A stretch of DNA of 36,948 nucleotides from Faecalibacterium prausnitzii (GCF_003324185.1 NZ_PXUP01000022.1:1-36948); one strand, 5' to 3'. Numbered from the stretch's first letter, positions 14,151 to 22,119 are shown. A program made the numbers and translations. The notes: a model not told the origin generated them from the letters alone.

Positions 14151-15080
14151 TCACTCCTTTTCCATCGTCTGCCGGAAGTAGTATACAGCGCCCACCATAC
14201 CGGCATCGTTGTGCAGCTGTGCGGCACGAATTTCCAGTCCTTCGGCAAAGGCGGGCATGACGGATGCTTTCACCTTTTCAGCGATAGGCTCGATGAGCAG
14301 CTTCTGCTGGGCGGACACGCCGCCGCCGATCAGGATCAGCTGCGGGTTGAAGATATGCACCATGCCTGCAAGCCCCTGCGCGATCTCGTCCGTCCATGCG
14401 TCCAGCAGCGCCAGCACGGTCTCGTTGTCCGCTTCTGCGGCGGCAAAGATGGCGCGGCCATCCTTCCATGCCGGGTCTTTTTCCTGCGCGGCGCGCACCA
14501 GAGCAGTGGTGGCAGCGTAGCGCTCCCAGCAGCCCTTTGCGCCGCAGGTGCAGTCCACGCCGTCCAGCGCATGGGTGCGGTAGTGGCCCAGCTCGCCGCC
14601 CAGACCCCGCGCACCCTCCAGCAGACGGCCTCCGGTCAGGATGCCGCCGCCTACGCCAGTGCCCAGCGTCACGCCGATGACGTCCGTATAGCCCTGTGCA
14701 CCGCCGACCCACACCTCGCCCAGCGTCATGCAGTTGGCGTCGTTGGCTACCGTGACCGGCAGACCAAAGGTCTTTTCCAGCTCCGCCTTGATGGGTGCGC
14801 CGATGTAGTTGGGCAGGTTGCCGCAGGTGCCCGCCACGATACCCTTGCGGCTGTCGATCTGCCCGGTGGCAGAAACGCCGATGCCCGCAAGGCTTTCCGC
14901 CGGGACGCTCTGCGCGGCAAGGAAAGCTTGTGCAGCCTTCAGCACCGTGGTCAGGATGGTGGTGCGGTAGCCGTCAAAGCTTACGCTCTCTTCGGCTTTC
15001 GCCAGCACCGCACCGGTCTCGTCCACGATGCCCAGCTTGACGGCGGTGCCGCCGATATCGATACCAAGATAGTGTTTCAT
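14151..15080 (-). CDS. nanK: ROK-family sugar kinase, probable N-acetylmannosamine kinase
   Basis: This 309-residue protein begins MKHYLGIDIGGTAVKLGIVDE (phosphate-binding loop) and has VGVTLGTGVGGGIL-like glycine motifs, a catalytic-region GGELGHYRTH, and the zinc-binding ROK signature CTCGAKGCWERYA. It then has FNPQLILIGGGVS. ROK kinases phosphorylate sugars; placement between nanE and the SGNH gene points to ManNAc to ManNAc-6-P. The start is at 15080 with GGGAG 8 nt upstream; an in-frame GTG at 15089 is less likely. Glucokinase specificity cannot be excluded from sequence alone. Confidence 0.82.
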   Translation of the reverse strand: MKHYLGIDIGGTAVKLGIVDETGAVLAKAEESVSFDGYRTTILTTVLKAAQAFLAAQSVPAESLAGIGVSATGQIDSRKGIVAGTCGNLPNYIGAPIKAELEKTFGLPVTVANDANCMTLGEVWVGGAQGYTDVIGVTLGTGVGGGILTGGRLLEGARGLGGELGHYRTHALDGVDCTCGAKGCWERYAATTALVRAAQEKDPAWKDGRAIFAAAEADNETVLALLDAWTDEIAQGLAGMVHIFNPQLILIGGGVSAQQKLLIEPIAEKVKASVMPAFAEGLEIRAAQLHNDAGMVGAVYYFRQTMEKE

Positions 15081-15098
15081 AGCAGGCACTCCCTTGTG

Positions 15099-15803
15099 TT
15101 ATTTTTTAGCGGCGTTGATGGCACCGGTAAAGCGTGCGGTGATCTCTGCCGGGCGGGTAATGGCACCGCCCACCACCAGTGCAAACGCACCGGCCTCCAG
15201 CGCCTTGACCGCCTGCTCCGGGTAGTGGATATGACCCTCGGCAATGATCTTTGCCGGGCACTCTGCGGACAGCTTGCGGATGAAGTCAAAGTCGATATCA
15301 TCAATGCCGGTGGTCTCCGGGGTGTAGCCGCGCATGGTGGTGCCTACAAAGTCGGCACCTGCCTCGGCGCAGAGCATGGCGTTTTCAAAGTTATCGCAAT
15401 CAGCCATCACCAGCTGCTCAGGGTACTTTGCCTTGATGGCGCGGATGAACTGTGCCGAGGTGGAGCCGTCCGGGCGCAGCGCACCGGTGCCCTGCACGGC
15501 AAGGATGTCCACCCCGCAGGCCACCAGCTCGTCCACTTCCTTCATGGTGACGGTGATGTACATGGGCGTGCCGGGGTAGTCCTTTTTGATGATGCCGATG
15601 ACCGGCAGGTCCACCACCTGCTTGATCTGGGTAATGTCCCGCACGGTGTTGGCGCGGATGCCCACAGCGCCGCTCATAGCGGCAGCTTTTGCCATCAGGG
15701 GCATCACGCCGCCCTCCTTGGTGTACAGGGGCTCGTGCTCCAATGCCTGACAGGACACGATGAGTCCGCCCTTGATCTGTGCAAACAGCTTTTCCTTATC
15801 CAT
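15099..15803 (-). CDS. nanE: N-acetylmannosamine-6-phosphate 2-epimerase
   Basis: A 234-residue TIM-barrel enzyme converting ManNAc-6-P to GlcNAc-6-P. Family landmarks: GGLIVSCQALEHEPLY near the N-terminus, AAAMSGAVGIRANTVRDI, VIGIIKKDYPGTPMYIT (catalytic Lys region), MADCDNFENAMLCAEAGADFVGTTMRGYT and IIAEGHIHYPEQAVKALEAGAFALVVGGAITRP. The ATG at 15803 follows GGAGGAG, which itself overlaps the YhcH 3' end; the intergenic gap is 4 nt. Length is normal. Confidence 0.95.
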   Translation of the reverse strand: MDKEKLFAQIKGGLIVSCQALEHEPLYTKEGGVMPLMAKAAAMSGAVGIRANTVRDITQIKQVVDLPVIGIIKKDYPGTPMYITVTMKEVDELVACGVDILAVQGTGALRPDGSTSAQFIRAIKAKYPEQLVMADCDNFENAMLCAEAGADFVGTTMRGYTPETTGIDDIDFDFIRKLSAECPAKIIAEGHIHYPEQAVKALEAGAFALVVGGAITRPAEITARFTGAINAAKK

Positions 15804-15807
15804 GGTC

Positions 15808-16257
15808 TTACTCCTCCATTCTGATTTTGACGACCGCCTTGCGCACGCTGACACAGCCGTGCTGTACAAGGCCGGGCTTATGCAGCTCCTCCGGGAAGAA
15901 CAGCACAAAGCGTCCCTCGCCCAGTGCACCGGTCACCACGCTGGCGCTGGCCTGAAAGCCGCAGTCCCCGGTAAACTCCCCGATCTCCGCGCCGGGCAGA
16001 TTGGTGTAGCCCCAGCCCTCGCTGCCGGTAAGGTCCACCTGTAAATCAGCATAAAGCTTGTGGTACTCCGGGTGGTAGCCCGCGTCCGGGTGCAATGTGG
16101 CGTCCATCAGGTTGATGAACACCTTGTCGCCGTCCACCTCGGTGCGTCCCAGCGGCATGGCGGCAAGGTCGTGGGTAAGCAGGTAGTCAATGGCGGTATC
16201 CAAGTTGGGGTGCAGCCCCCTGTACCGGCCAAGATGCTGCAGGGTATCGCAGATCAT
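15808..16257 (-). CDS. nanQ: YhcH/YjgK/YiaL family protein (NanQ-like sialic acid anomerase)
   Basis: A 149-residue protein starting MICDTLQHLGRYRGLHPNLD, with family motifs LGRTEVDGDKVFINLMD, EYHKLYADLQVDLTG and FVLFFPEELHKPGL (cupin-like metal-binding His/Glu pattern). The E. coli homologue YhcH (NanQ) speeds anomer exchange of N-acetylneuraminate. The ATG at 16257 has GGAGG 8 nt upstream; a TTG at 16272 is rejected because it precedes that site. It sits between nanA and nanE, consistent with providing the open-chain form to NanA. Confidence 0.88.
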   Translation of the reverse strand: MICDTLQHLGRYRGLHPNLDTAIDYLLTHDLAAMPLGRTEVDGDKVFINLMDATLHPDAGYHPEYHKLYADLQVDLTGSEGWGYTNLPGAEIGEFTGDCGFQASASVVTGALGEGRFVLFFPEELHKPGLVQHGCVSVRKAVVKIRMEE

Positions 16258-16274
16258 TCGCGTTTCCTCCAATA

Positions 16275-16326
16275 AAAGAAGCGCCCGCCTCCCCTCTGAA
16301 AAAGAGACGGAGAGGGGCGCTTTTAT
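16275..16326. terminator. Intra-operon hairpin between nanA and nanQ
   Basis: GCGCCC near 16281 pairs with GGGCGC near 16315, extended by CCCCTCT with AGAGGGG. TTCTTTTATT follows on the minus strand and TTTTATT on the plus. Because the genes on both sides belong to one pathway, partial termination or mRNA processing is more likely than a full stop. Confidence 0.65.
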
Positions 16327-16330
16327 TCTG

Positions 16331-17260
16331 TTACAGCTTTGCGATGGCAGCTTCGATCATGGCCTGTGCCTCGGCCACGATGGGCTCATCCTCGGGGATC
16401 AAGCCGGGCATCGGGGCGCGCACGCTGCCCAGTTCCAGCCCGTACATCCGGCGCAAAATCTCCTTTTGCACGGCATACAGGTTACCGTGGGCAGAGCACA
16501 TCTTGTAGATGATGCGGTTTGCCTCATACTGGATGGCACGGGCCTTTGCGATCTCGCCCTTTTCCAGATGGGCATTCATGGCCAGATACAGCTCCGGCAT
16601 CACGGCGTATGTGCCGCCGATGCCGCCGTCTGCGCCGATGACGCGGCCGGAAACAAACTGCTCGTCCGGGCCGTTGAACACCACAAAGCCCTCCTCGCCG
16701 CGGGCGGCGATACCGGCATCCTTGAACATCTGGATGTCCTGCGTGGGCATGGAGCTGTTCTTCACTGCGATCACGTTGGGATTCTTCAGCATCTCGTTCA
16801 GCAGGCTCATGGTCAGCGCCGTACCAGCCAGCTGCGGGATATTGTAGATGACGAACTCGGTGTTCGGGGCGGCAGCGGACATATCGTTCCAGTACTTGGC
16901 AATGGCGTACTCCGGCAGGTGGAAGTAGATGGGCGGGATGGAGGCAATGGCGTCCACGCCCACGCTCTCGGCGTGGCGTGCCAGCTCCATGCTGTCGGCG
17001 GTGTTGTTGCAGCCGACGTGGGCAATCACGGTCAGCTTGCCCTTGGCTTCACTCATCACGGCTTCCAGCACCGTCTTGCGCTCGTCAACGTGCTGGTAGA
17101 TGCACTCGCCGGAGGAGCCGCCCACATACACGCCCTTGACGCCCTTGGCGATCAGGTGGCGGGTCAGCGCCTTGACGCCCTCCACCGAAATGTTGCCCTC
17201 TGCGTCATAGCAGGCGTAAAAGGCAGGGATGACACCCTGATATTTTTTGATATCTTTCAT
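16331..17260 (-). CDS. nanA: N-acetylneuraminate lyase
   Basis: This 309-residue member of the DapA/NAL TIM-barrel family cleaves sialic acid to ManNAc and pyruvate. Visible landmarks are GVIPAFYACYDAEGNIS, the carboxylate-binding loop GGSSGEC, the catalytic Tyr in VIYNIPQLAG, the Schiff-base Lys in VIAVKNSSMP and the substrate-loop GADGGIGGTYAVMPELYL. The context (nanE, yhcH, ROK kinase, sugar ABC transporter) supports NanA over dihydrodipicolinate synthase. AAGGG precedes the ATG, and a 26-nt gap separates it from the permease gene. Confidence 0.95.
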   Translation of the reverse strand: MKDIKKYQGVIPAFYACYDAEGNISVEGVKALTRHLIAKGVKGVYVGGSSGECIYQHVDERKTVLEAVMSEAKGKLTVIAHVGCNNTADSMELARHAESVGVDAIASIPPIYFHLPEYAIAKYWNDMSAAAPNTEFVIYNIPQLAGTALTMSLLNEMLKNPNVIAVKNSSMPTQDIQMFKDAGIAARGEEGFVVFNGPDEQFVSGRVIGADGGIGGTYAVMPELYLAMNAHLEKGEIAKARAIQYEANRIIYKMCSAHGNLYAVQKEILRRMYGLELGSVRAPMPGLIPEDEPIVAEAQAMIEAAIAKL

Positions 17261-17286
17261 GTTTCAAGCCCTTCTTTCTGTAATTT

Positions 17287-18258
17287 TTAGCCTTTAACCG
17301 CACCCATTGCGATGCCCTTGGTGAAGTACTTCTGGAAGATGAGGAAGATGATGATGATCGGCACTGCGGCCAGTGCGGCACCGGCCATGATCAGGCCGAA
17401 GTCGGTGCTGTTCTCTGCCTGCAGCTTTGCAATGCCCAGCGAGATGGTCAGGTTGCTGGTGCTGGACAGCATGATCAACTGCATGAAGTAATCGTTCCAG
17501 CTGTTGATGAAGGTAAAGATGGCCAGTGCACCGATACCGGGCTTGACCATGGGCAGCACGATCTTGACAAAGGTACGTGCCTCGCTGGCGCCATCGATGC
17601 GGGCAGCCTCCAGCATTTCGGTGGGGATGCCCTCACTGAACTGCTTCATCAGGAACACGCCGAACGGCCAGCCCACGATGGGGAAGATGACCGCCCAGAT
17701 GGTGTTGTACAGGTTCAGTGCGCTCATCTCGCGCAGCAGGGGGATCAGGATGACCTGCTTGGGCAGTGCCATAGCGCAGACGATGAGGGTGAACAGCAGC
17801 TTGCGGCCCACAAAGCGCTTTTTGGCCAGCGCATAACCGGCCATGGCGGCGGTCAGGCAGGTAAGGATCATGGACATGACTGCCATGAACACGGTGTTGA
17901 TCATCCAGCGGATGGCAGCGGGAGCCATGGGGCCTACCGAGAAGTAGACGGGCTCGCCGTTGGCGCTGAACTTGGAGCCGAAGGGCACGGCCAGCTGCCA
18001 CAGCGGGGCACGCTTGCCGGCAAACAGCTTCTGGTAGTTGGTCAGCACCCACTGGCTGGGCCACCACTCCGGGGTAGTGGCGTTGATGGCTGCGCCGGTC
18101 TTGAAGGAACCGGTGATGATCCAGTACAGCGGGAAGGCGAACAGCACCGCCATGATGCTGATGAGGATGATCGCCAGAATGGCGTAGGCGCTCATCTTTT
18201 TCAGTTTACTGGGATGGCGCTCCAACGGTTTTTGCTTTTTTGCAGCAGTTGCACGCAT
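17287..18258 (-). CDS. Carbohydrate ABC transporter permease, MalG type
   Basis: This 323-residue inner-membrane protein has six predicted helices, the first at about residues 25-49 (YAILAIILISIMAVLFAFPLYW). The EAA motif that contacts the ATPase is EAARIDGASEARTFVKIVLPMVKPGIGALAIF (about residues 215-246), followed by SWNDYF. The start at 18258 has AAGGAGG 9 nt upstream. It pairs with the MalF-type permease, 14 nt upstream. Sialic acid as substrate is inferred from the operon. No ATPase gene lies nearby, so a shared MsmK-like ATPase elsewhere is expected. Confidence 0.9.
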   Translation of the reverse strand: MRATAAKKQKPLERHPSKLKKMSAYAILAIILISIMAVLFAFPLYWIITGSFKTGAAINATTPEWWPSQWVLTNYQKLFAGKRAPLWQLAVPFGSKFSANGEPVYFSVGPMAPAAIRWMINTVFMAVMSMILTCLTAAMAGYALAKKRFVGRKLLFTLIVCAMALPKQVILIPLLREMSALNLYNTIWAVIFPIVGWPFGVFLMKQFSEGIPTEMLEAARIDGASEARTFVKIVLPMVKPGIGALAIFTFINSWNDYFMQLIMLSSTSNLTISLGIAKLQAENSTDFGLIMAGAALAAVPIIIIFLIFQKYFTKGIAMGAVKG

Positions 18259-18272
18259 TGTTCCGCACCTCC

Positions 18273-19196
18273 TTAATTATCCTTGTTGCCCAGCTTGAAC
18301 TGGACAGCAGACAGAATGGCGATGATCACCGCCAGCACCACGCCCATGGCGTTGCCGTAGCCGTACTTGTACTGCTTGAAGGCGGTGTAGTAGATGTAGT
18401 ACATAATGGTATCGGTCTTGTGGTTGGGGCCGCCGGAGGTCAGCAGCTGGATCAGTGCAAAGCACTGGAAGGAGTTGATGGTGGTGATGACCAGAATGTA
18501 CAGGGTGGTGGGCATAATGGCCGGCCACTTGATCTTCCAGAAGCACTGGAAGTCGGTAGCGCCGTCCACCTCGGCAGCCTCCACGATGGACTGATCCACG
18601 TTGCCCAGTGCCGAAACGTACAGCACGATGGGCTGACCCACGGAGGTAGTGAGCAAAATCAGGATGATACAGCCCAGTGCGAACCGCTCGTCACCCAGCC
18701 AGTTGATATTCTTGTCCAGAATACCAAGGCTCTTGCCCAGATAGTTGAAGATGCCGTAGTAGTTGTTGTACATCCACTTCCACACCACGGTAACGGCGAC
18801 CGAGCCGGTGACCACGGGCAGGTAGAACACGCAGCGGAAAAGGCTTGTTGCCCACTCCGGCAGGTCTACGATGGCGGAGGACACCCACAGCGAGAAGATG
18901 CAGGTGATGGGCACCGACACGATAACGATGACGAAGGTGTTCTTTAATGCACCAAGGAAGATGGGGTCGGCAAACAGGGTCTTGTAGTTTGCCATCCCCA
19001 CAAAGATATCCGCGCGGTTCATGGTGGAGTCAAAGAAGCTGGTCACCACGCAGAGGATCATGGGGTAGATGACGAAGCCCAGAAAGAAGATCAGGCTAGG
19101 CAGCAGGAAGCAGTAGGAGGCGAAGGTTTCGCGCCGTACCAGCGCACTGCTGCGTTTGGGCTCTTTCATTGCCGTCTTTGCAGCCAAGAGGATCAC
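18273..19196 (-). CDS. Sugar ABC transporter permease, MalF type
   Basis: This 307-residue permease has six membrane segments (first: ASYCFLLPSLIFFLGFVIYPMILCVV) and the EAA loop VEAAEVDGATDFQCFWKIKWPAIMPTTLYIL at about residues 218-248, then SFQCFALIQLLTSGGPNHKTDTIMYYIY, typical of MalF/UgpA proteins. The GTG at 19196 is taken as start (AAAGG about 5 nt before). An ATG at 19169 is an alternative without a clear ribosome site. A strong hairpin separates it from the solute-binding protein gene, so less permease than binding protein is expected. Confidence 0.9.
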   Translation of the reverse strand: MILLAAKTAMKEPKRSSALVRRETFASYCFLLPSLIFFLGFVIYPMILCVVTSFFDSTMNRADIFVGMANYKTLFADPIFLGALKNTFVIVIVSVPITCIFSLWVSSAIVDLPEWATSLFRCVFYLPVVTGSVAVTVVWKWMYNNYYGIFNYLGKSLGILDKNINWLGDERFALGCIILILLTTSVGQPIVLYVSALGNVDQSIVEAAEVDGATDFQCFWKIKWPAIMPTTLYILVITTINSFQCFALIQLLTSGGPNHKTDTIMYYIYYTAFKQYKYGYGNAMGVVLAVIIAILSAVQFKLGNKDN

Positions 19197-19232
19197 CAGA
19201 CCTTTCGTTTGAGAGTGTTTTTTCCGTAAAAG

Positions 19233-19261
19233 GGCCCCTCCCTCACCCGGAGGAAGGGGCC
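19233..19261 (-). terminator. Intra-operon attenuating hairpin between binding protein and permeases
   Basis: On the minus strand GGCCCCTTCCTC (19261-19250) pairs with GAGGGAGGGGCC (19244-19233) with one mismatch, followed by CTTTTAC. Partial terminators here are a known way to make binding protein exceed permease. Confidence 0.7.
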
Positions 19262-19300
19262 TTGCGGTTCAGCTGTGATGCAGTTCAGAAAAAGTAGTGC

Positions 19301-20653
19301 TTATGCCTCGGCGGCAGCGGCTGCGTTTGCGTTGTCCACGAAGGTCTTGACGGCAGTCTCGACGGCCTCGCCGGAGCCCACGCGCTGCAGCATGTTCCAC
19401 CACTCGGTACGGGCAGTGGTCCAGCCCGGGGTGATCTGGTAGTAGTCGCCCAGATAGCCCATGAACTTGCTGTACTCGCTCATGACCTCGTTGCCGGCGT
19501 AGATGTCGCCCACGCTGGTGCGGACGGGGAAGTAGGTGGAAGCCAGCACGCTGTCCTTGACCTGAGCGGGGTCGGCAGCGATGAACTCGATAAAGGTCTT
19601 TGCAGCCTTGATCTTGGCCTCGTCGCCGTTATCAAAGATGCCGAAGCCCCAGATGCCGCCGCACAGCTTCGGGTCGCCGCTTTCGGTGGGGAATGCCATG
19701 GGGAAGATCTCGTCGCCGCTGATGGTCTGGCCTGCGGCAGCGGTGTCAGCGTTCAGCTGCTGTGCAATGTTCCAGCAGAAAGCCATCTGCAGGGTGCCGT
19801 TGCGGAACAGGGTGATCTCCTCGCCGCCGTTGATGGAGGGATCGAAGTTGACGCCCTTTGCATCGTACAGAGTCTGAATGGCCTTGATGTTCTCGGCAGA
19901 GTCGGCGGTGTACTTGGTGTGGGCTGCATCGGTAAAGGTGCCGCCGTACATATTGTTGATGATGGCGCGGGTGCCCTGGTCGCCGCCCTGACCGCTGCAG
20001 TAGATGGCTGCCACGTTCTCGTAGCCGCCCTTGTACAGTGCGTCCACAGTGTTCAGGAAGCCCTCGGTGCTCCAAGTGTGCTTGTCGGTATCAATGTACT
20101 TGTCCGCGCCCACTTCCTTGACCTTGGTCATGTTCACGGCCATGCAGTGTGCGGTCATGCACAGGGGGTACTCGTAGTAGTCGCCCTTCTCGTTGTGGCA
20201 GGCAGACTCCACAGAAGCGTAGATGTCTTTCTTGGCGTCGTCGGTCCACAGATCGTTCAGCGGAGCCATAACGCCCTTGGCACCCCAGTTGGCCACCAGA
20301 CGCTCGGGGCCTTCCATGACCAGATCGGGTGCGCTGCCGCCCTCGATGGCGGTGTTCACCTGATCGTCGCCGTTGGTGTAGTCCAGATACTCCACGGTCA
20401 CCTTGATGTCGGGATACTTTGCGTTGAAGCTGGAGATCAGGTTCTGGACGGTATCGTCATTGCCCCAGCCGCCGATGGGGTATGTCCACAGCTTGATGCT
20501 TGCGCCGGTGCTGGCTGCACTTGCAGCAGAGGAAGCGGTGGAGGAAGCAGCAGTGCTGGTGGAGGAGGAACCGCCGCAGGCGGCCAGTGCACCGGCAGCG
20601 CCCAGAATACCGGCAGCCTTCAGGAAGGAACGGCGGGAAATGCAGTTTTTCAT
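19301..20653 (-). CDS. Extracellular solute-binding lipoprotein, probable sialic acid binder
   Basis: This 450-residue protein starts MKNCISRRSFLKAAGILGAA and continues to the lipobox LAACGG (Cys about residue 26), followed by a Ser/Thr/Ala-rich tether. SRRSFLK matches the twin-arginine export consensus. The mature part is a family 1 sugar-binding fold (IKLWTYPIGGWGNDDTVQNLISSFNAKYPDIKVTVEYLDY; FIEFIAADPAQVKDSVLASTYFPVRTS). AAGGAG lies 8 nt before the ATG. It is the first gene of the operon, read from a promoter with a palindrome in its spacer, and divergent from the RpiR gene. Sialic acid as ligand is inferred from neighbours. Confidence 0.9.
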   Translation of the reverse strand: MKNCISRRSFLKAAGILGAAGALAACGGSSSTSTAASSTASSAASAASTGASIKLWTYPIGGWGNDDTVQNLISSFNAKYPDIKVTVEYLDYTNGDDQVNTAIEGGSAPDLVMEGPERLVANWGAKGVMAPLNDLWTDDAKKDIYASVESACHNEKGDYYEYPLCMTAHCMAVNMTKVKEVGADKYIDTDKHTWSTEGFLNTVDALYKGGYENVAAIYCSGQGGDQGTRAIINNMYGGTFTDAAHTKYTADSAENIKAIQTLYDAKGVNFDPSINGGEEITLFRNGTLQMAFCWNIAQQLNADTAAAGQTISGDEIFPMAFPTESGDPKLCGGIWGFGIFDNGDEAKIKAAKTFIEFIAADPAQVKDSVLASTYFPVRTSVGDIYAGNEVMSEYSKFMGYLGDYYQITPGWTTARTEWWNMLQRVGSGEAVETAVKTFVDNANAAAAAEA

Positions 20654-20752
20654 GGTAGATTCTCCTTGTTCATCTTCTTCGACCCATCGGGGGATCGTAC
20701 TCCGTTTTGCTCGTAGCGGCTGCTCGTGTCCGCAGCCGTTGTTTGTAGCCTA

Positions 20753-20781
20753 ATTATAGAAAATTATTTTCATTTTGTCTA
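20753..20781 (-). promoter_or_regulatory. Promoter of the sialic-acid operon
   Basis: On the minus strand TAGACA (20781-20776) and TATAAT (20758-20753) are separated by 17 nt. The spacer holds the palindrome GAAAATTATTTTC (20759-20771), so a bound repressor would block RNA polymerase directly. Confidence 0.75.
20758..20772. promoter_or_regulatory. Candidate RpiR operator 1 (inside operon promoter)
   Basis: AGAAAATTATTTTCA fits the palindrome TGAAAA-N3-TTTTCA except for its first base. It lies within the -35/-10 spacer. The same pattern recurs at 20918 and 20951. Confidence 0.55.
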
Positions 20782-20917
20782 TTCGTTCTTTTCATAAATT
20801 TTCATTTTCAAACCCGGCAGTCTGCACAAAATTGTGGGATATCAGAAAAAACACAATATTTTCATCCACTTTACTTGTCAAAATAGTTGCAAAACGGTAC
20901 ACCTTCTCCCGTTGTTC

Positions 20918-20932
20918 TGAAAATCGCTTTCA
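20918..20932. promoter_or_regulatory. Candidate RpiR operator 2
   Basis: TGAAAATCGCTTTCA fits TGAAAA-N3-TTTTCA with one mismatch. It is one base too long for a standard CcpA cre site, though an overlap in function cannot be excluded. It starts 33 nt (about three helical turns) before operator 3. Confidence 0.5.
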
Positions 20933-20950
20933 GTTATAAAATTGTAAAAA

Positions 20951-20965
20951 TGAAAAGCATTTTCA
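20951..20965. promoter_or_regulatory. Candidate RpiR operator 3
   Basis: TGAAAAGCATTTTCA is a perfect TGAAAA-N3-TTTTCA palindrome. It lies about 75 nt before the -35 of the regulator gene. Together with operators 1 and 2 it could support looping between the divergent promoters. Confidence 0.55.
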
Positions 20966-21041
20966 CTATTTGGGGCATTTTTTCCTTCAAAACTGTGCCC
21001 TCTGCACAGAATCGGCGGGTAAAATGTGTTCATTACGCCTC

Positions 21042-21070
21042 TTGCACAGCGGCGCGGTTTCTCTTATACT
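21042..21070 (+). promoter_or_regulatory. Promoter of the RpiR regulator gene
   Basis: TTGCAC (21042-21047) and TATACT (21065-21070) are separated by 17 nt. The start would be about 60 nt before the ATG. Confidence 0.7.
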
Positions 21071-21139
21071 TTTATATAAGAAGGTAAGCACGAACACGGC
21101 ACCGGCACCCGCCGGCGGCCTAAGTCAGGAGAGGGAAGA

Positions 21140-21985
21140 ATGTCTACAAATTTTTGGGAGCTGCTGCAGCAGCATCAGGGCGACCTGACAAAATCCGGCC
21201 GCACGGTGGCCGAATATCTGGTGCAGCACGCCGCGGAGGCACAGTATCTGTCCATATCATCGCTGGCCAGAGAGTGTCAGGTGGCCGAGGCCACGGTGTT
21301 CCGGTTCTGCCGGGCGCTGGGCTTTGAGGGCTACCACGAAATGCGCATTGCGCTGGCGCAGGCCAATGCCACCGGTGTGCTGGTAAACCAGCAGGAGCCC
21401 GCCCCGGACGCCGACACTGCCACCCTGTGCGAGCACGCCTCAGCACTGTTCATGACCGCCATCAATGGCACCCAGAACGCCCTTTCGCCGCAGGCGGTGG
21501 ATCAGGCTGTGGCGCTGCTGCACAGCGCCCGGCAGGTGTTCTGCATGGGACAGGGCGGCAGCATGGCCGCCGCCAAAGAGATCTGCGCCCGGTTCGCCTG
21601 CATCACCAACAAGTTCCGCGCCGTTGCCGACAGCCATATGCAGGTCATGGCTGCCAGCCTGATGACCGAGCAGGACGTGGTGCTGTTCGTCTCCTACTCC
21701 GGCGCTACCCGCGACCTGATGGAGACCCTGCGCACCGCCAAGACCAACGGCGCAAAGATCATCCTGATCACCCACTACGAGGACTCCCCCGGCGCAAAGC
21801 TGGCAGACATCGTGCTGCTGTGCGGCGCACAGGAAAGCCCGCTGGATTCCGGCAGCATCCCCATCAAGGTGGCGGTGCTGTATGTGGCCGAGGTGCTGGT
21901 GCTGCGGTACATTCTGGACGATAAGCCCGGCAGCACCGAAGCGCAGGAGCGCACCACCGAGGCGCTGGCTGTAAAGATGCTTTGA
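21140..21985 (+). CDS. RpiR/MurR-family regulator of the sialic-acid operon
   Basis: This 281-residue protein has an N-terminal HTH_6 domain (SISSLARECQVAEATVFRFCRALGFEGYHEMRIALAQ, about residues 38-74) and a C-terminal SIS sugar-phosphate domain (ARQVFCMGQGGSMAAAKEICARF; VLFVSYSGATRDLMETLRTAKTNGAKIILIT). In known RpiR regulators the SIS domain senses a phosphosugar. In this context ManNAc-6-P or GlcNAc-6-P is the likely signal. It is divergent from the nan operon and ends at a strong terminator. GGAGAGGG precedes the ATG. Confidence 0.92.
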   Translation: MSTNFWELLQQHQGDLTKSGRTVAEYLVQHAAEAQYLSISSLARECQVAEATVFRFCRALGFEGYHEMRIALAQANATGVLVNQQEPAPDADTATLCEHASALFMTAINGTQNALSPQAVDQAVALLHSARQVFCMGQGGSMAAAKEICARFACITNKFRAVADSHMQVMAASLMTEQDVVLFVSYSGATRDLMETLRTAKTNGAKIILITHYEDSPGAKLADIVLLCGAQESPLDSGSIPIKVAVLYVAEVLVLRYILDDKPGSTEAQERTTEALAVKML

Positions 21986-22004
21986 GCATCGAATTAAAAT
22001 TTTA

Positions 22005-22046
22005 GGGATAACGGAGCATCCGGGGATGCTCCGTTATCCCTTTTTT
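22005..22046 (+). terminator. Rho-independent terminator of the RpiR gene
   Basis: GGGATAACGGAGCATCC (22005-22021) pairs perfectly with the sequence ending at 22040, followed by TTTTTT. Confidence 0.92.
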
Positions 22047-22050
22047 ACGC

Positions 22051-22090
22051 AAAAAAATCGGTCAGACCCGCAGGCCTGACCGATTTTTTG
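22051..22090 (-). terminator. Terminator of the Bax-inhibitor gene
   Basis: AAAAAATCGGTCAG (22052-22065) pairs with CTGACCGATTTTTT (22076-22089). On the minus strand the stem ends in a T-run, directly beside the convergent RpiR terminator. Confidence 0.85.
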
Positions 22091-22119
22091 CTTATCAATG
22101 ATGTTGCAGCGCTGTACGC

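Noticed and set aside
16331-17260. Dihydrodipicolinate synthase (dapA) instead of nanA
   Set aside because: Same fold, but the neighbours nanE, yhcH, a ROK kinase and a sugar transporter, plus the GGSSGE loop, favour N-acetylneuraminate lyase.
20918-20932. CcpA cre site
   Set aside because: The centre is one base too long for the cre consensus, and the same longer palindrome recurs twice nearby, favouring a regulator-specific operator.
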